Of a stretch of 64,000 nt of DNA, positions 15,934-24,695 are shown piece after piece (position 1 is the stretch's first letter; the number at the start of each line of letters is the position of its first letter). The position numbers and the translations under genes were made by a program. The notes under the pieces are model-generated. The model was not told the origin of the DNA, searched no databases, and was given only the letters and a program-made list of their open reading frames with translations. Source of the stretch: Candidatus Gastranaerophilales bacterium (GTDB lineage Bacteria > Cyanobacteriota > Vampirovibrionia > Gastranaerophilales > Gastranaerophilaceae); assembly GCA_944324865.1 (NCBI GenBank), contig CALUXW010000001.1:186001-250000 (forward strand), read 5' to 3'.

Positions 15934-18900
15934 TTAGTTGAGCCAGTTAAAACTTTTAACATAATCCTCAGAATTAAGCTTACCCTTAATTTTTGCCAAG
16001 AACAACCTGTAATCATCAGCAGAAATTTCAATTAAAGGAATTTTATTCACATTTTCAACTATTTGAGATCTGGCACCTTCTTTTATCTTGTTCCCCGTAA
16101 GTGTACTTAATAAAGTATTTAAAGATGCATTTCCCGCCGCCCCCAGAACATTACTAACATTTTTTGAAAGTCTGCCCAGGACTTCTATATTTGCATCGTC
16201 ATTTATAATATCATAATTACCATATATAAATAAACTCAAATTATTTCCCTTAGAGAAAATTTCCAAAGAAGAAATTTTACCAGCCCCAAGTTCAAAGCTA
16301 CCCTTTATTGCAGAAAATTCACCTGTTTTATATGGCATTAAAACTTCTATTAAATTATTTAAAGTTAAACCAAGAATTCCACTTTTTATTAAATTTCCAG
16401 CTCTTAATAAATATTCTAATGACCCAAGCTTTGGCATTTTACCATTATTTACGCTAAAATTTACATTACCCGAAACAAGTTTAATATCTTGAGCATTTTC
16501 CGGAATTTTACCCTTTAATTTAATTTTTGCATTTGTTCTGCCGTAAATTTGATTCTGCAATCCAAGAAAATTTTCACTAAGCGTATTTGCATCACAATCA
16601 TTTACAACCGAGTCAATATCAAAAAGCATGGATGAAACATCAAAATTTCCGCTTGATTTTATATTTCCGCCCGCAATGTCAAAACTCATGTCGTTAATGT
16701 TTAACATATCACCCGTAGGATTAGAAAAATGCATTTTTAAATTTGAAGCTTTAATATTATACAGTTCAATCTCGTCAGCACTAGCATGACCATCAAGAAT
16801 TAATAAATCCTTGGGCTTTAAAATTATTGGCTGACCAGGAACAATATCGGAAGAACCTTTTGGTAACTGAGAAATTCCTTCTATAAGTTGGGAAAGACTT
16901 GTCTTTTTTGACATTATATTTAAATTTTCCACAATAACAGGTAATGTTTGTTTATTTTGTATATTTGCAAAAATTTCAACATCGGAATCAAAACTTTTAC
17001 CTTTAATTGTAGCAATTATTTTTCTTTTTGAAATATCACAATCCAAATCATTAATTTTTGTACTGTACAAAGGAATATTAATATTTCTAAAATTAATTTT
17101 ACCGGTTGCATGCGGCAATAATACACTTCCGTTTAGATTCAAATCACACTTAAAAAGTCCTTGTTTTAAAACTGATTTTTTAAAAATTACATTAAAAACC
17201 TTTGCTGTAACTGCATTAGGTGTGAAAATCCTAAAATTACTAAAAGATAAATTTTTTCCATTAGAAATAAGATTACCATAAGCTTTCAACATTGTCACAG
17301 GAGTTGGCTTATTATTCTGAGAAGGAATAAACATTACATAGCTTGCATTATTTATTTTAGCGCTGTTTTTTGCAAAATTAGCGTTTGCTTCAAACTCCCT
17401 ATCATACTGAATATCACCGAAATTTGCCCCCATATATGTAATATCAGTGCCACGAGGAAGAGTTAAATAAGAAATAAGAGAATAATTATTAAAATCACCT
17501 TTTATTCTCCCTTTTAGACGAATTTCACCCTTTACCTTAAAAGGATAAGTAAGATACGGATTAATCAGCCTATCTGCAGAACTTTCGTCAATATTTGTAG
17601 AAAACATTGCATTAAATAACGGCTTTTTAGACAAGTAATCTCTAGCTGTCGCATTAAAGTAAATAGGCGTATTACCGTAATTAAAATTAAAAGCATCAAC
17701 AAAAATTTTTTCACCTGTAAACTTTATTGCGCCGCTTTTTAAAATTAGAGGGATTTGTTGTTTTTTATTAAACATGGAAATATTATTAAATTTAATTTTT
17801 CCGTAAGGAAAATTCTTTTTAATGTTTAAATTAAAATCTAGATATCCTTTATAATCAACGAAATCTGAAAGTAAAATCCTGAAAAGTTTAATATCGGAAT
17901 TGTTTACAAAATTTTGAACATTACCAAAACTGAAATTATTTGCGCTTAATTTTAAATTTAATTGCGGGTTTCTTATAAAATCATTAATATGCCCATCTGC
18001 ATAAACATCTGAATCAAAAAATTTTACATGGGAATTTGAAATTATAATTTTTGAACCATCAGCACTATATTTTCCATCGATAAATTTGATATTTTTTGAC
18101 ACATCAGAATTAATCGGCTCAAAATTACCATACAATTTTACTTTAGAATAATCTTGCTTTTTAAAATTTGCAGGAATTTCACCCTTAACCATACCAAAGG
18201 CATTAAATAAGAAATCTATTTTATTCAAAGGTGCATTTGTAAGTAAAAATTTTAAATCATTATTGGAAAAATAATGTTGCTCTTTTATAATATTAAGCAG
18301 CCGAGAGTAAGAAAGCATTTTAACACCGAGATTTAAATTTAATTTAAATTTTGCACTACTCTTTGTTAAATCAGATTCATTAGGAGTAATAGAGCCTTTT
18401 AAATAAGAGTCAGCTCCACTAAATTTAGTAACAATATCCACATTAAAGGTGTCGGAAAATGTAATTTTACCTTTTATATTAGAAAAATTATAATTTGGCA
18501 AAATCGTAGCACTTACGTTTTTTAAAATAATTTCCCCGGTTGGTTTTATATATTTTATAAAATCAAGACCTTCAAGACTTTTGGCTTTTCCTTTGAAAAC
18601 TATTGATAGATTTAAATCACCTTTTGCTTGCTTAATAAACGATAAATCACCGCTATAAGTTTTTATAAGTGTACTTGTTTTTGCTATATTTAAAATGTCA
18701 GTAGCAGTCACATTGGTAATTTGTGTCTTTACATCAAGATTATTATAGTCATCGGCAAATCCACGCAACTCGAATACACCGCCTGACATATCTGCACTTG
18801 TATTGACAATATTAATAATTTTCCCATTAAAGTCCAATTCAATTTTCCCATTCCTTAAAACAGTGTTTAAGCCATCCATAGAGGCAGTAATGTTTTTTGC

Positions 18901-20475
18901 CTTAAATTTACCATAAACAACTGCATCATAAATTGTGCCACTAGTTTTAATATGTATTTTACCGTTGCCAGAAATCTTCATAAAAGGTAAAGGTCCAAGT
19001 TTAAAGCCTATTACCCTTTGAACAGGAATTAAATACTTGTGTGCAAATGCTAAATCGACAGAATCCGAGGATACTACATCATATTCTCCGGTTTGTTTAC
19101 CATATATTTCAGAATGACCTTTAACTTTAACAAACTGATTGTTTGGACCTGCAACATATACATTTACATTTACAATATCGCCATCAAAATTACAATCAAC
19201 CGAAGCTGTATCAAAATTTTTTGGACGAGTAAATAAGTAAAGGTCATCAACTTTAATATCCCCATTAATATCTGGTTTTTTGTAATTACCTGAAATATTA
19301 ATCTCACCATTAAGCTTTGCATAAGGATTAGCTTTTAAAAGTTCATTAATAATATCTGTTTTATAAACAACGAAAGATGCAGGAATAATACGAATAAAAC
19401 TCATGAATTCACTATTTGTAATTTTTAAATTTATATCCGGTTTTGGATTCTTTGTTTTATAATTTTTTACTAACCCCGAAAAATTTAAATTAATATCATG
19501 AGACAAAACATCGGAAGGCTTAATGAGAAGTTCTCGTTTCTGCGCAATAAATGGTAAAGACAAAGATGTTGTTGCAGGCAAAGAAATAATATTTTTTTTA
19601 CCATTATAGTTAAAATTAGCTAAAACATCTGATAATTCTACATTAAGTAAATAGTTAGCATTTGTTCTGTCCTGATTTTTCTTAAAAGAAAGGTTGGCTT
19701 TTGCAGACAAATTATTAAAAATATTGCCTGAAAACTCATTAAAATATGGTAAATAAGGAGCTAAATTAATATTTCTAATATCAATGTCAAAATTTGTATC
19801 TTTATAGTCTAAATACTTATTAATAGGTAACCTTGAATCAAAGTAAAATGCAACATTAGTATCATGGCAATTCAATGAATCAAGGGCACATGTTTTTAAA
19901 ATACCTTTTGTATTTATTTCAAGTTTTTTCGGATTGTCCGAAGCGCTGAAAAGTAATGCATCAGAAACATATTCAAGTTTTTTATCAAACTTTTTGTCTA
20001 AAAAACTAACATTAATATTATTAATTTGCACATTTGCTTTTTTAAATCTTAATTTAAGCGGAAATTTTATCTCGTTACTTATAAATTTTTCAAAATCAAA
20101 TACGCCGTCCCTATCTCTTTGTAATATTAGCTTAAAATCATCAGAACTGAATTTTGAAACTGAAATATTTTTAAACAAAAGAGGTAAAATTGCTATTCTT
20201 AAGTTACATCTTGCAGTAGATAAAATGTTTTCTTGTTCATCGGGCATGGAAATTGAAAAATTATCTGCAGTGATACTTATTGTTAAGTCTGGCAATGTAC
20301 GTACTTTTGTATTAGAAAAGCATACAGTCAATCCAGAATTTTCTTTGACAATTTTTTTTATTTTATCTGCACTCAAGCAACAACTTGCAAGAAAACCTGC
20401 CAAAAAATATGTAACCAGACAAAAAGCGCCAAGTGAACAAATAAAAATTATAATTTTTTTCTTTGAAAAAACCAT
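15934..20475 (-). CDS. AsmA-like (TamB/YhdP-type) giant envelope protein
   Basis: A 1513-residue protein anchored by one N-terminal membrane segment (about 7-29), with the remainder in the periplasm. An AsmA-type N-terminal domain is followed by more than 1000 residues of repeating short beta-strands (patterns such as KINIKASGKI, GNFDVSSM), and a C-terminal AsmA_2-like region: GRTNAKIKLKGK, VNFSVNNGKMPKLGSLEYLLRAGNLI, then a TGEF/NDDANIEVLGR stretch. AsmA-like proteins form long hydrophobic grooves thought to carry phospholipid between membranes. The C-terminal 200 residues are clearly homologous to those of the AsmA-like protein at 24696-28220. No Shine-Dalgarno; TATAAT lies 6 bases before the ATG. 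Confidence 0.88.
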   Translation of the reverse strand: MVFSKKKIIIFICSLGAFCLVTYFLAGFLASCCLSADKIKKIVKENSGLTVCFSNTKVRTLPDLTISITADNFSISMPDEQENILSTARCNLRIAILPLLFKNISVSKFSSDDFKLILQRDRDGVFDFEKFISNEIKFPLKLRFKKANVQINNINVSFLDKKFDKKLEYVSDALLFSASDNPKKLEINTKGILKTCALDSLNCHDTNVAFYFDSRLPINKYLDYKDTNFDIDIRNINLAPYLPYFNEFSGNIFNNLSAKANLSFKKNQDRTNANYLLNVELSDVLANFNYNGKKNIISLPATTSLSLPFIAQKRELLIKPSDVLSHDINLNFSGLVKNYKTKNPKPDINLKITNSEFMSFIRIIPASFVVYKTDIINELLKANPYAKLNGEINISGNYKKPDINGDIKVDDLYLFTRPKNFDTASVDCNFDGDIVNVNVYVAGPNNQFVKVKGHSEIYGKQTGEYDVVSSDSVDLAFAHKYLIPVQRVIGFKLGPLPFMKISGNGKIHIKTSGTIYDAVVYGKFKAKNITASMDGLNTVLRNGKIELDFNGKIINIVNTSADMSGGVFELRGFADDYNNLDVKTQITNVTATDILNIAKTSTLIKTYSGDLSFIKQAKGDLNLSIVFKGKAKSLEGLDFIKYIKPTGEIILKNVSATILPNYNFSNIKGKITFSDTFNVDIVTKFSGADSYLKGSITPNESDLTKSSAKFKLNLNLGVKMLSYSRLLNIIKEQHYFSNNDLKFLLTNAPLNKIDFLFNAFGMVKGEIPANFKKQDYSKVKLYGNFEPINSDVSKNIKFIDGKYSADGSKIIISNSHVKFFDSDVYADGHINDFIRNPQLNLKLSANNFSFGNVQNFVNNSDIKLFRILLSDFVDYKGYLDFNLNIKKNFPYGKIKFNNISMFNKKQQIPLILKSGAIKFTGEKIFVDAFNFNYGNTPIYFNATARDYLSKKPLFNAMFSTNIDESSADRLINPYLTYPFKVKGEIRLKGRIKGDFNNYSLISYLTLPRGTDITYMGANFGDIQYDREFEANANFAKNSAKINNASYVMFIPSQNNKPTPVTMLKAYGNLISNGKNLSFSNFRIFTPNAVTAKVFNVIFKKSVLKQGLFKCDLNLNGSVLLPHATGKINFRNINIPLYSTKINDLDCDISKRKIIATIKGKSFDSDVEIFANIQNKQTLPVIVENLNIMSKKTSLSQLIEGISQLPKGSSDIVPGQPIILKPKDLLILDGHASADEIELYNIKASNLKMHFSNPTGDMLNINDMSFDIAGGNIKSSGNFDVSSMLFDIDSVVNDCDANTLSENFLGLQNQIYGRTNAKIKLKGKIPENAQDIKLVSGNVNFSVNNGKMPKLGSLEYLLRAGNLIKSGILGLTLNNLIEVLMPYKTGEFSAIKGSFELGAGKISSLEIFSKGNNLSLFIYGNYDIINDDANIEVLGRLSKNVSNVLGAAGNASLNTLLSTLTGNKIKEGARSQIVENVNKIPLIEISADDYRLFLAKIKGKLNSEDYVKSFNWLN

Positions 20476-20481
20476 GTGACA

Positions 20482-20487
20482 ATTATA
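20482..20487 (-). promoter_or_regulatory. -10 box (TATAAT) 6 bases before the 1513-residue AsmA-like gene; leaderless candidate
   Basis: The minus strand reads TATAAT, TGTCAC, ATG. The start point would fall on or next to the ATG. No ribosome-binding sequence is present. Confidence 0.55.
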
Positions 20488-20536
20488 CTATCTGAACTAT
20501 CAGAGTAAAAATTCTTCATATTTTTTAATTTCACTT

Positions 20537-20564
20537 TTGCAAAATTAAAAAAATGACTTAATAT
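20537..20564 (+). promoter_or_regulatory. Promoter TTGCAA-16-TAATAT, 7 bases before the 182-residue gene; leaderless candidate
   Basis: TTGCAA at 20537-20542 and TAATAT at 20559-20564 with a 16-base spacer. The ATG follows after 7 bases, none resembling a ribosome site. A second reading uses TATAAT at 20562-20567. This promoter would drive the exported-protein and TonB-ExbBD-AsmA run. Confidence 0.5.
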
Positions 20565-20571
20565 AATAATT

Positions 20572-21120
20572 ATGAAAAAAATATTTTTAGCAATTACCTT
20601 TGTGGCTGTTTTACTAACAATGTATAGTCTAAACACATTAGCTGCAACACTAGAAAAGGGTTCTTTTGTTCTTGTAGAAACAAAGAAAATACTCTCTACA
20701 CAAACACTACAAGAAGGTGATACGGTTTACTTTATTGCACCACAGGACACTTGGCTAGATGAAATAAATATTGTGCCTAAAAATAGTATTTTTACAGGTT
20801 ATGTAAGCATGCTGAAAATGCCTGTAAAGGGCATTAATGCTGCAATTAAGTTCAAAATTACACATATCACATTACCAAATGGTGAAACACATGAGTTTGA
20901 CGGAGTAATAACAGACGGTAAAAGCGATATGATAGGAGGAGAACTGGCACCACCTGCTTCATATAATAAAATGACACATTTATATCAATCTAGGTGGCAC
21001 TGGTCAGGAACAACACAATGGGTGCCAAGCGGAGATTACGAATATGGACAACATAGAGGTGTAAAACCCGGACAAAAACTTTTCGTTGTAAATGAAAGCC
21101 CATATATTACAAATGATTGA
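20572..21120 (+). CDS. Exported beta-rich protein, paralogue of the next gene
   Basis: A 182-residue protein with a clear signal peptide cleaved near ALA-ATL (about residue 24). The mature part (KGSFVLVETKKILSTQTLQ ... VPKNSIFTGYVSM ... IKFKITHITLPNGETHEF) matches in order the core of the downstream 235-residue protein. The shared pattern, 'high-value modifier, stable constant, then range of change under option', resembles the outer-edge beta-domain seen in VirB10/TrbI-type proteins, but this is a fold-level guess. The Trp-rich C-terminus (WHWSGTTQWVPSG) is distinctive. It is the first gene of the plus-strand envelope run. Confidence 0.78.
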   Translation: MKKIFLAITFVAVLLTMYSLNTLAATLEKGSFVLVETKKILSTQTLQEGDTVYFIAPQDTWLDEINIVPKNSIFTGYVSMLKMPVKGINAAIKFKITHITLPNGETHEFDGVITDGKSDMIGGELAPPASYNKMTHLYQSRWHWSGTTQWVPSGDYEYGQHRGVKPGQKLFVVNESPYITND

Positions 21121-21152
21121 TTTAAACTTTACTATCAAAAATTATAGTGTAT

Positions 21153-21177
21153 TATAATAAAAAGGAATAAAAGGAGG
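21153..21177 (+). promoter_or_regulatory. -10 box and AAGGAGG ribosome site of the 235-residue gene
   Basis: TATAAT at 21153-21158 and a near-perfect AAGGAGG at 21171-21177, 4 bases before the ATG. The 61-base gap from the upstream gene leaves room for an internal promoter. Confidence 0.5.
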
Positions 21178-21181
21178 AGAC

Positions 21182-21889
21182 ATGGGTAAAGTATTTAAAA
21201 AAGGTTTGGTACTGTCAGTATTTACAGCCTTCACCTTGTTAACCAACTCTGCATACGCAGATTCCAACTATTCATACGTCACAAATACAAACAATAACTA
21301 TAGCACTCTACAGGGTCAAGTTGTCTATGTTCCAACCGGAACTACGACAAGTGCCATTATTTCACAAACTCTTGACTCGAAAACTTGTAGTAAAGGAATG
21401 AGCGTATATGCAACCTTAAATAAAGATTTCACATACAATGGAATTGAAGTTGCGCCGCAAGGTTCTACACTTAACGGCACTATAACAAAATGTAAAAAAG
21501 CGGGAATAGGCAATAGAAACGGTCAAATACAAATACGATTTACAAGTATTACAACACCATCAGGCTATAATATACCCGTTAGTGCAATGATTGCAACAAC
21601 AGATAATACTGGTATATTAAAAGGTGGTGCAACAAAAGACAGTGCTAAAGATTACGGCAAAAATGTTGCAATTGGTGCAGCAGGAGGAGCTGTCCTGGGC
21701 ACTGCAATGGGACCACTCTCTGGCGGAAAAGTTGGAAAAGGTGCAGTATACGGTACAGCAGTAGGAGGCGGACTTGGTCTGCTAAATGCAGCAAGACAAT
21801 CCGGAGAAGATGTGCAAATACCTGCAAATGCAGTTATGGATATATATTTTGACCAACCAATAACCCTAAGTGCACCAAAGAGTTATTAG
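21182..21889 (+). CDS. Exported glycine-zipper protein
   Basis: A 235-residue protein with a signal peptide (cleavage near AYA-DSN, residue 27). A beta-rich domain (about 45-150) resembles the upstream 182-residue protein: APQGSTLNGTITKCKKAG and QIRFTSITTPSGYNIPVSAMI. A glycine-zipper membrane-insertion motif follows at about 160-200 (GAAGGAVLGTAMG, GTAVGGGLGLL), then IPANAVMDIYFDQPITL. The zipper suggests it sits in or crosses a membrane. It precedes the TonB-like gene by 77 bases. The molecular role is unknown; envelope function is inferred from export and neighbours. Confidence 0.78.
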   Translation: MGKVFKKGLVLSVFTAFTLLTNSAYADSNYSYVTNTNNNYSTLQGQVVYVPTGTTTSAIISQTLDSKTCSKGMSVYATLNKDFTYNGIEVAPQGSTLNGTITKCKKAGIGNRNGQIQIRFTSITTPSGYNIPVSAMIATTDNTGILKGGATKDSAKDYGKNVAIGAAGGAVLGTAMGPLSGGKVGKGAVYGTAVGGGLGLLNAARQSGEDVQIPANAVMDIYFDQPITLSAPKSY

Positions 21890-21966
21890 TAAATATAGTA
21901 AATCGGCTAATTTAAATTAAAGTCATTTATTTAAAAATAAATTCAAAGAAAATAAAAAGAGACGAT

Positions 21967-23151
21967 ATGACTAAATTGAGAGACAAATTTTATATTGACG
22001 ATTCGGATGATTTAATGGAAAACGATATCAAAACGCTTCCCAATAGTTTCGAAGATGACAGAGACGAGTTATCCCTAAAAAACTCGCTTATAATGTCTAT
22101 CATACTACATCCCGTAGCGTTTTTCGTTATTTGGGCACTCATTACATACGCAATTAGTTTAAACTTAATTCAAAAACCACCCTTAAAACCAAGAGATATA
22201 GAATTTGTAATAACACAAAATGAAGCAATGCCGATTAACAAAAATACAAAATATCGTTCCGACAGAAATTCGAGAGCAGGCGGAATACATGACCCAAATC
22301 GAAAGGTTTCTTTGCCTAGTGCGCCTTCTAAAGCTGCACCAAAATCTGTTTCATCACCGTCGGTAGCGCAAAAAAAGACTACACAACCTAAACAACAAGT
22401 AAAAAAACAAGTCACCCCTGTAAAAAAACAACAAACTCAGGCACCAAAAGCACCGCAAAAGCCGCAACCTGCAAAAGCACCTTCACCATTGTTTAAGCCC
22501 ACACTTAAACCAGCTACAACACCACCAAAAACTCAAGCACCAAAGCTATCGCAAGTGCCAAAAAGTCCTTTTTCGGTGGCAGTTCCAAAAAGCACAGCTC
22601 CTGTGGGCCCTGCACCCAGTTTAGGTTCTAAATCAGGCTCAAGTACATCCGGCGGAAGTACAGCATCAGGCACCTCTAAGGGCACAGGTATGCCATCGCC
22701 TCAATTTTCGGCATCAAAAGGTAGTTCAAGTTCCGGTGCATCAAGGAGCTCAACTGGTTCAAGAGGTTCAAGAGGTTCAGGATATTCCGGCGGAAACATA
22801 GGCAATCCGGGTCCGGGAAATCCATCCGGACCTCCCGGAATAGACGCAATAAGACAACCAAACTGGGGGCCTTACATGCGTGATTTAGAAGCAAGAATAA
22901 AAAGAAATTGGAACCCTCCAAAAGGCGACCAAAGCAAACGAGTTATCTTATTATTTAAAATAGGACGTGATGGCAGATTACTGTCGATACAAACAGTAAA
23001 AAGTTCGGGTCAACCACTATCTGATGCTGCAGCAAAGGCAGCAGTTGAGTTGACAGCACCTTTTAGACCATTACCTCCAGAATTTAAAGGTAGCAGCATA
23101 GATATTGAGTTTACTTTTGATTACAACGTACTCGGAGCAAGTTACAGATAA
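21967..23151 (+). CDS. TonB-family energy transducer
   Basis: A 394-residue TonB-like protein. It has a cytoplasmic acidic tail, a single membrane segment (about 41-66) holding the S44-xxx-H48 pattern equivalent to the Ser-His pair through which TonB contacts ExbB/ExbD, a long Pro/Lys/Gln linker (about 110-210), a Ser/Gly-rich stretch, and a TonB C-terminal domain (WGPYMRDLEARIKRNWNPP, then VILLFKIGRDGRLLSIQTVKSSG). The linker is long enough to span a periplasm. ExbB and two ExbD genes follow directly. No TonB-dependent receptor is in the window, so the partner is unknown; the co-transcribed AsmA-like protein is the obvious candidate. Confidence 0.9.
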   Translation: MTKLRDKFYIDDSDDLMENDIKTLPNSFEDDRDELSLKNSLIMSIILHPVAFFVIWALITYAISLNLIQKPPLKPRDIEFVITQNEAMPINKNTKYRSDRNSRAGGIHDPNRKVSLPSAPSKAAPKSVSSPSVAQKKTTQPKQQVKKQVTPVKKQQTQAPKAPQKPQPAKAPSPLFKPTLKPATTPPKTQAPKLSQVPKSPFSVAVPKSTAPVGPAPSLGSKSGSSTSGGSTASGTSKGTGMPSPQFSASKGSSSSGASRSSTGSRGSRGSGYSGGNIGNPGPGNPSGPPGIDAIRQPNWGPYMRDLEARIKRNWNPPKGDQSKRVILLFKIGRDGRLLSIQTVKSSGQPLSDAAAKAAVELTAPFRPLPPEFKGSSIDIEFTFDYNVLGASYR

Positions 23152-23175
23152 TACAGAAAATGAGGATAAAATATT

Positions 23176-23823
23176 ATGGAACTTTTTTTAGAATCAATCA
23201 AAATGGACTGGCCTGTTTTAACGCCTATTTTCATTTGTTCAATTCTTACAATTGCTGTTGCAATTAACCGATTTTACTACTACAAAAAAAATGACCGCAA
23301 CATTGGTGAATTTATTCAAACTTTGCAAAAAGCTTTGGTAAAAAACAATATTGGTGCCGCACAAAGAGCATCGATACAATTAGGGGGCATTATAAGTGAA
23401 ATGGTGGACGAAGGTTTAAGAATATACACCGAACAGCGCGCCGGTTTTTCAAGGGCGTATGATATATCAGCAAGCCTAGCTACAAGAAAACTTGAAAAAG
23501 GGTTAACAATACTTGGTACAATTGGTGGCGTTGCACCATTCCTTGGCTTATTTGGTACGGTTGTGCGTATTTTATATACATTTCAAGACTTGGCGGTACA
23601 AGGTAATCAATCTGCAGCCGTAGCTACAGGTATTGCATCAGCTCTTATTGCAACAGCTTTTGGTCTTGGTGTTGCAATTGTGGCAGTAGTCTTGTATAAC
23701 TATTTTCAAACGGTTGTTTCTCGTTTTGAAAGCGATTTTAAACTAATTAAACTTGTGTTCCTTAGCTTTATTGACTCTGACGAAGAAGTAAAAGTAGACG
23801 AATCAGGTACAATTGCTCTTTAA
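23176..23823 (+). CDS. exbB: ExbB/TolQ/MotA-type proton channel protein
   Basis: A 215-residue inner-membrane protein with three membrane helices (about 14-33, 109-135, 150-177). The family cores are intact: GTIGGVAPFLGLFGTVVRI at helix 2 and GIASALIATAFGLGVAIVAV at helix 3. Five such subunits form the stator-like ring that uses the proton gradient to drive ExbD/TonB. It lies 24 bases after the TonB-like gene and 15 bases before the first exbD. Confidence 0.95.
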   Translation: MELFLESIKMDWPVLTPIFICSILTIAVAINRFYYYKKNDRNIGEFIQTLQKALVKNNIGAAQRASIQLGGIISEMVDEGLRIYTEQRAGFSRAYDISASLATRKLEKGLTILGTIGGVAPFLGLFGTVVRILYTFQDLAVQGNQSAAVATGIASALIATAFGLGVAIVAVVLYNYFQTVVSRFESDFKLIKLVFLSFIDSDEEVKVDESGTIAL

Positions 23824-23838
23824 TTTTGAGGTAAAAAA

Positions 23839-24294
23839 ATGGTTATAAAAGTAAGTGCAGACGGTAAAAAACCCGTATTTAATGAAATAAACATAACACC
23901 ATTGACAGATATTTTTCTGGTTTTGTTAATAATAATGATGGTTATCGCTCCCAGTTTTCAATCTTTAGATAAGAATATAACAATTCCGGAAATCAACTCT
24001 GGTGTAAGTATTGAAGAAAAAAATGCAACTGTTGCACTAACAAAAGAAGGTGAGTTATTTTTAAACGGAGAAAAAACAAGTCATGATGCTCTAGAGGGTA
24101 AACTTGCAGCCTTAATTTCAAATATGGAAAAAAAGGAAGTTGTTGTCAAAGCAGACGAAAAAGCAAAAAGCTCAGATATAATGCAAATAATGCGCTCTGC
24201 CCAAAATGCCGGATTTGAAAAGCTTGTTGTAGCAGGTGAACCACTTAGTAAAAAAGAGCAAAAAGAACTCCAAAACAAGGGGGAAGAACAATGA
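23839..24294 (+). CDS. exbD: ExbD/TolR biopolymer transport protein, copy 1
   Basis: A 151-residue protein with a short cytoplasmic part, one membrane helix (about 24-40) and a periplasmic domain. NEINITPLTDIFLVLLIIMMV is the family core; Asp24 is the proton-carrying residue. GAGGT ribosome site upstream. Its 3' end overlaps the second exbD by 4 bases (ATGA). An acidic Lys/Glu-rich C-terminus distinguishes it from copy 2. Confidence 0.94.
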   Translation: MVIKVSADGKKPVFNEINITPLTDIFLVLLIIMMVIAPSFQSLDKNITIPEINSGVSIEEKNATVALTKEGELFLNGEKTSHDALEGKLAALISNMEKKEVVVKADEKAKSSDIMQIMRSAQNAGFEKLVVAGEPLSKKEQKELQNKGEEQ

Positions 24295-24677
24295 AAAGAC
24301 AAACATTTAACGAAATAAATATAACCCCCCTAACCGACATTTTTCTTGTGTTATTAATTATAATGATGGTTATAGCGCCAATGCTTGACCAACAGGGTTT
24401 GAATTTAGCAATACCTGACTACATAGAAAAAACACAAGATACGCCAAAAGAAAATAAAATACTTACAGTTACAGTCAGCTCGGATAACAAATATTATATA
24501 GACGAAAGCGAAATTCAAGAAAAAGACTTGTTTAACACAATCAAAGAAAAGTCATCAACTTTGACTGACGGACTAATGATTCAAGCAGAAGGCAATAGTC
24601 AGCATGGATGCGTTGTTAAATTAATGGACACAGCAAGAAATGCAGGTGTTAAAAGCATTTCAATTATGGAAATTTAA
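24291..24677 (+). CDS. exbD: ExbD/TolR biopolymer transport protein, copy 2
   Basis: A shorter 128-residue ExbD with the same FNEINITPLTDIFLVLLIIMM helix as copy 1 (catalytic Asp16), so the pair arose by duplication. The periplasmic domains differ strongly. ExbD works as a dimer inside the ExbB ring, so two genes could give a heterodimer. The AGGGGGAAG ribosome site lies inside exbD copy 1. The AsmA-like gene starts 18 bases downstream. Confidence 0.94.
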   Translation: MKRQTFNEINITPLTDIFLVLLIIMMVIAPMLDQQGLNLAIPDYIEKTQDTPKENKILTVTVSSDNKYYIDESEIQEKDLFNTIKEKSSTLTDGLMIQAEGNSQHGCVVKLMDTARNAGVKSISIMEI

Positions 24678-24695
24678 ATTTAAAAGGCAGGTTAC

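Noticed and set aside
19934-20479. 181-codon open frame on the plus strand inside the 1513-residue AsmA-like gene
   Set aside because: It lies wholly antisense to a gene with clear domain structure, has no ribosome site and no recognisable protein features.
22740-22790. Repeated TCAAGAGGT units
   Set aside because: They encode the Ser/Arg/Gly-rich linker of the TonB-like protein and are codon-level repeats, not an independent element or CRISPR.
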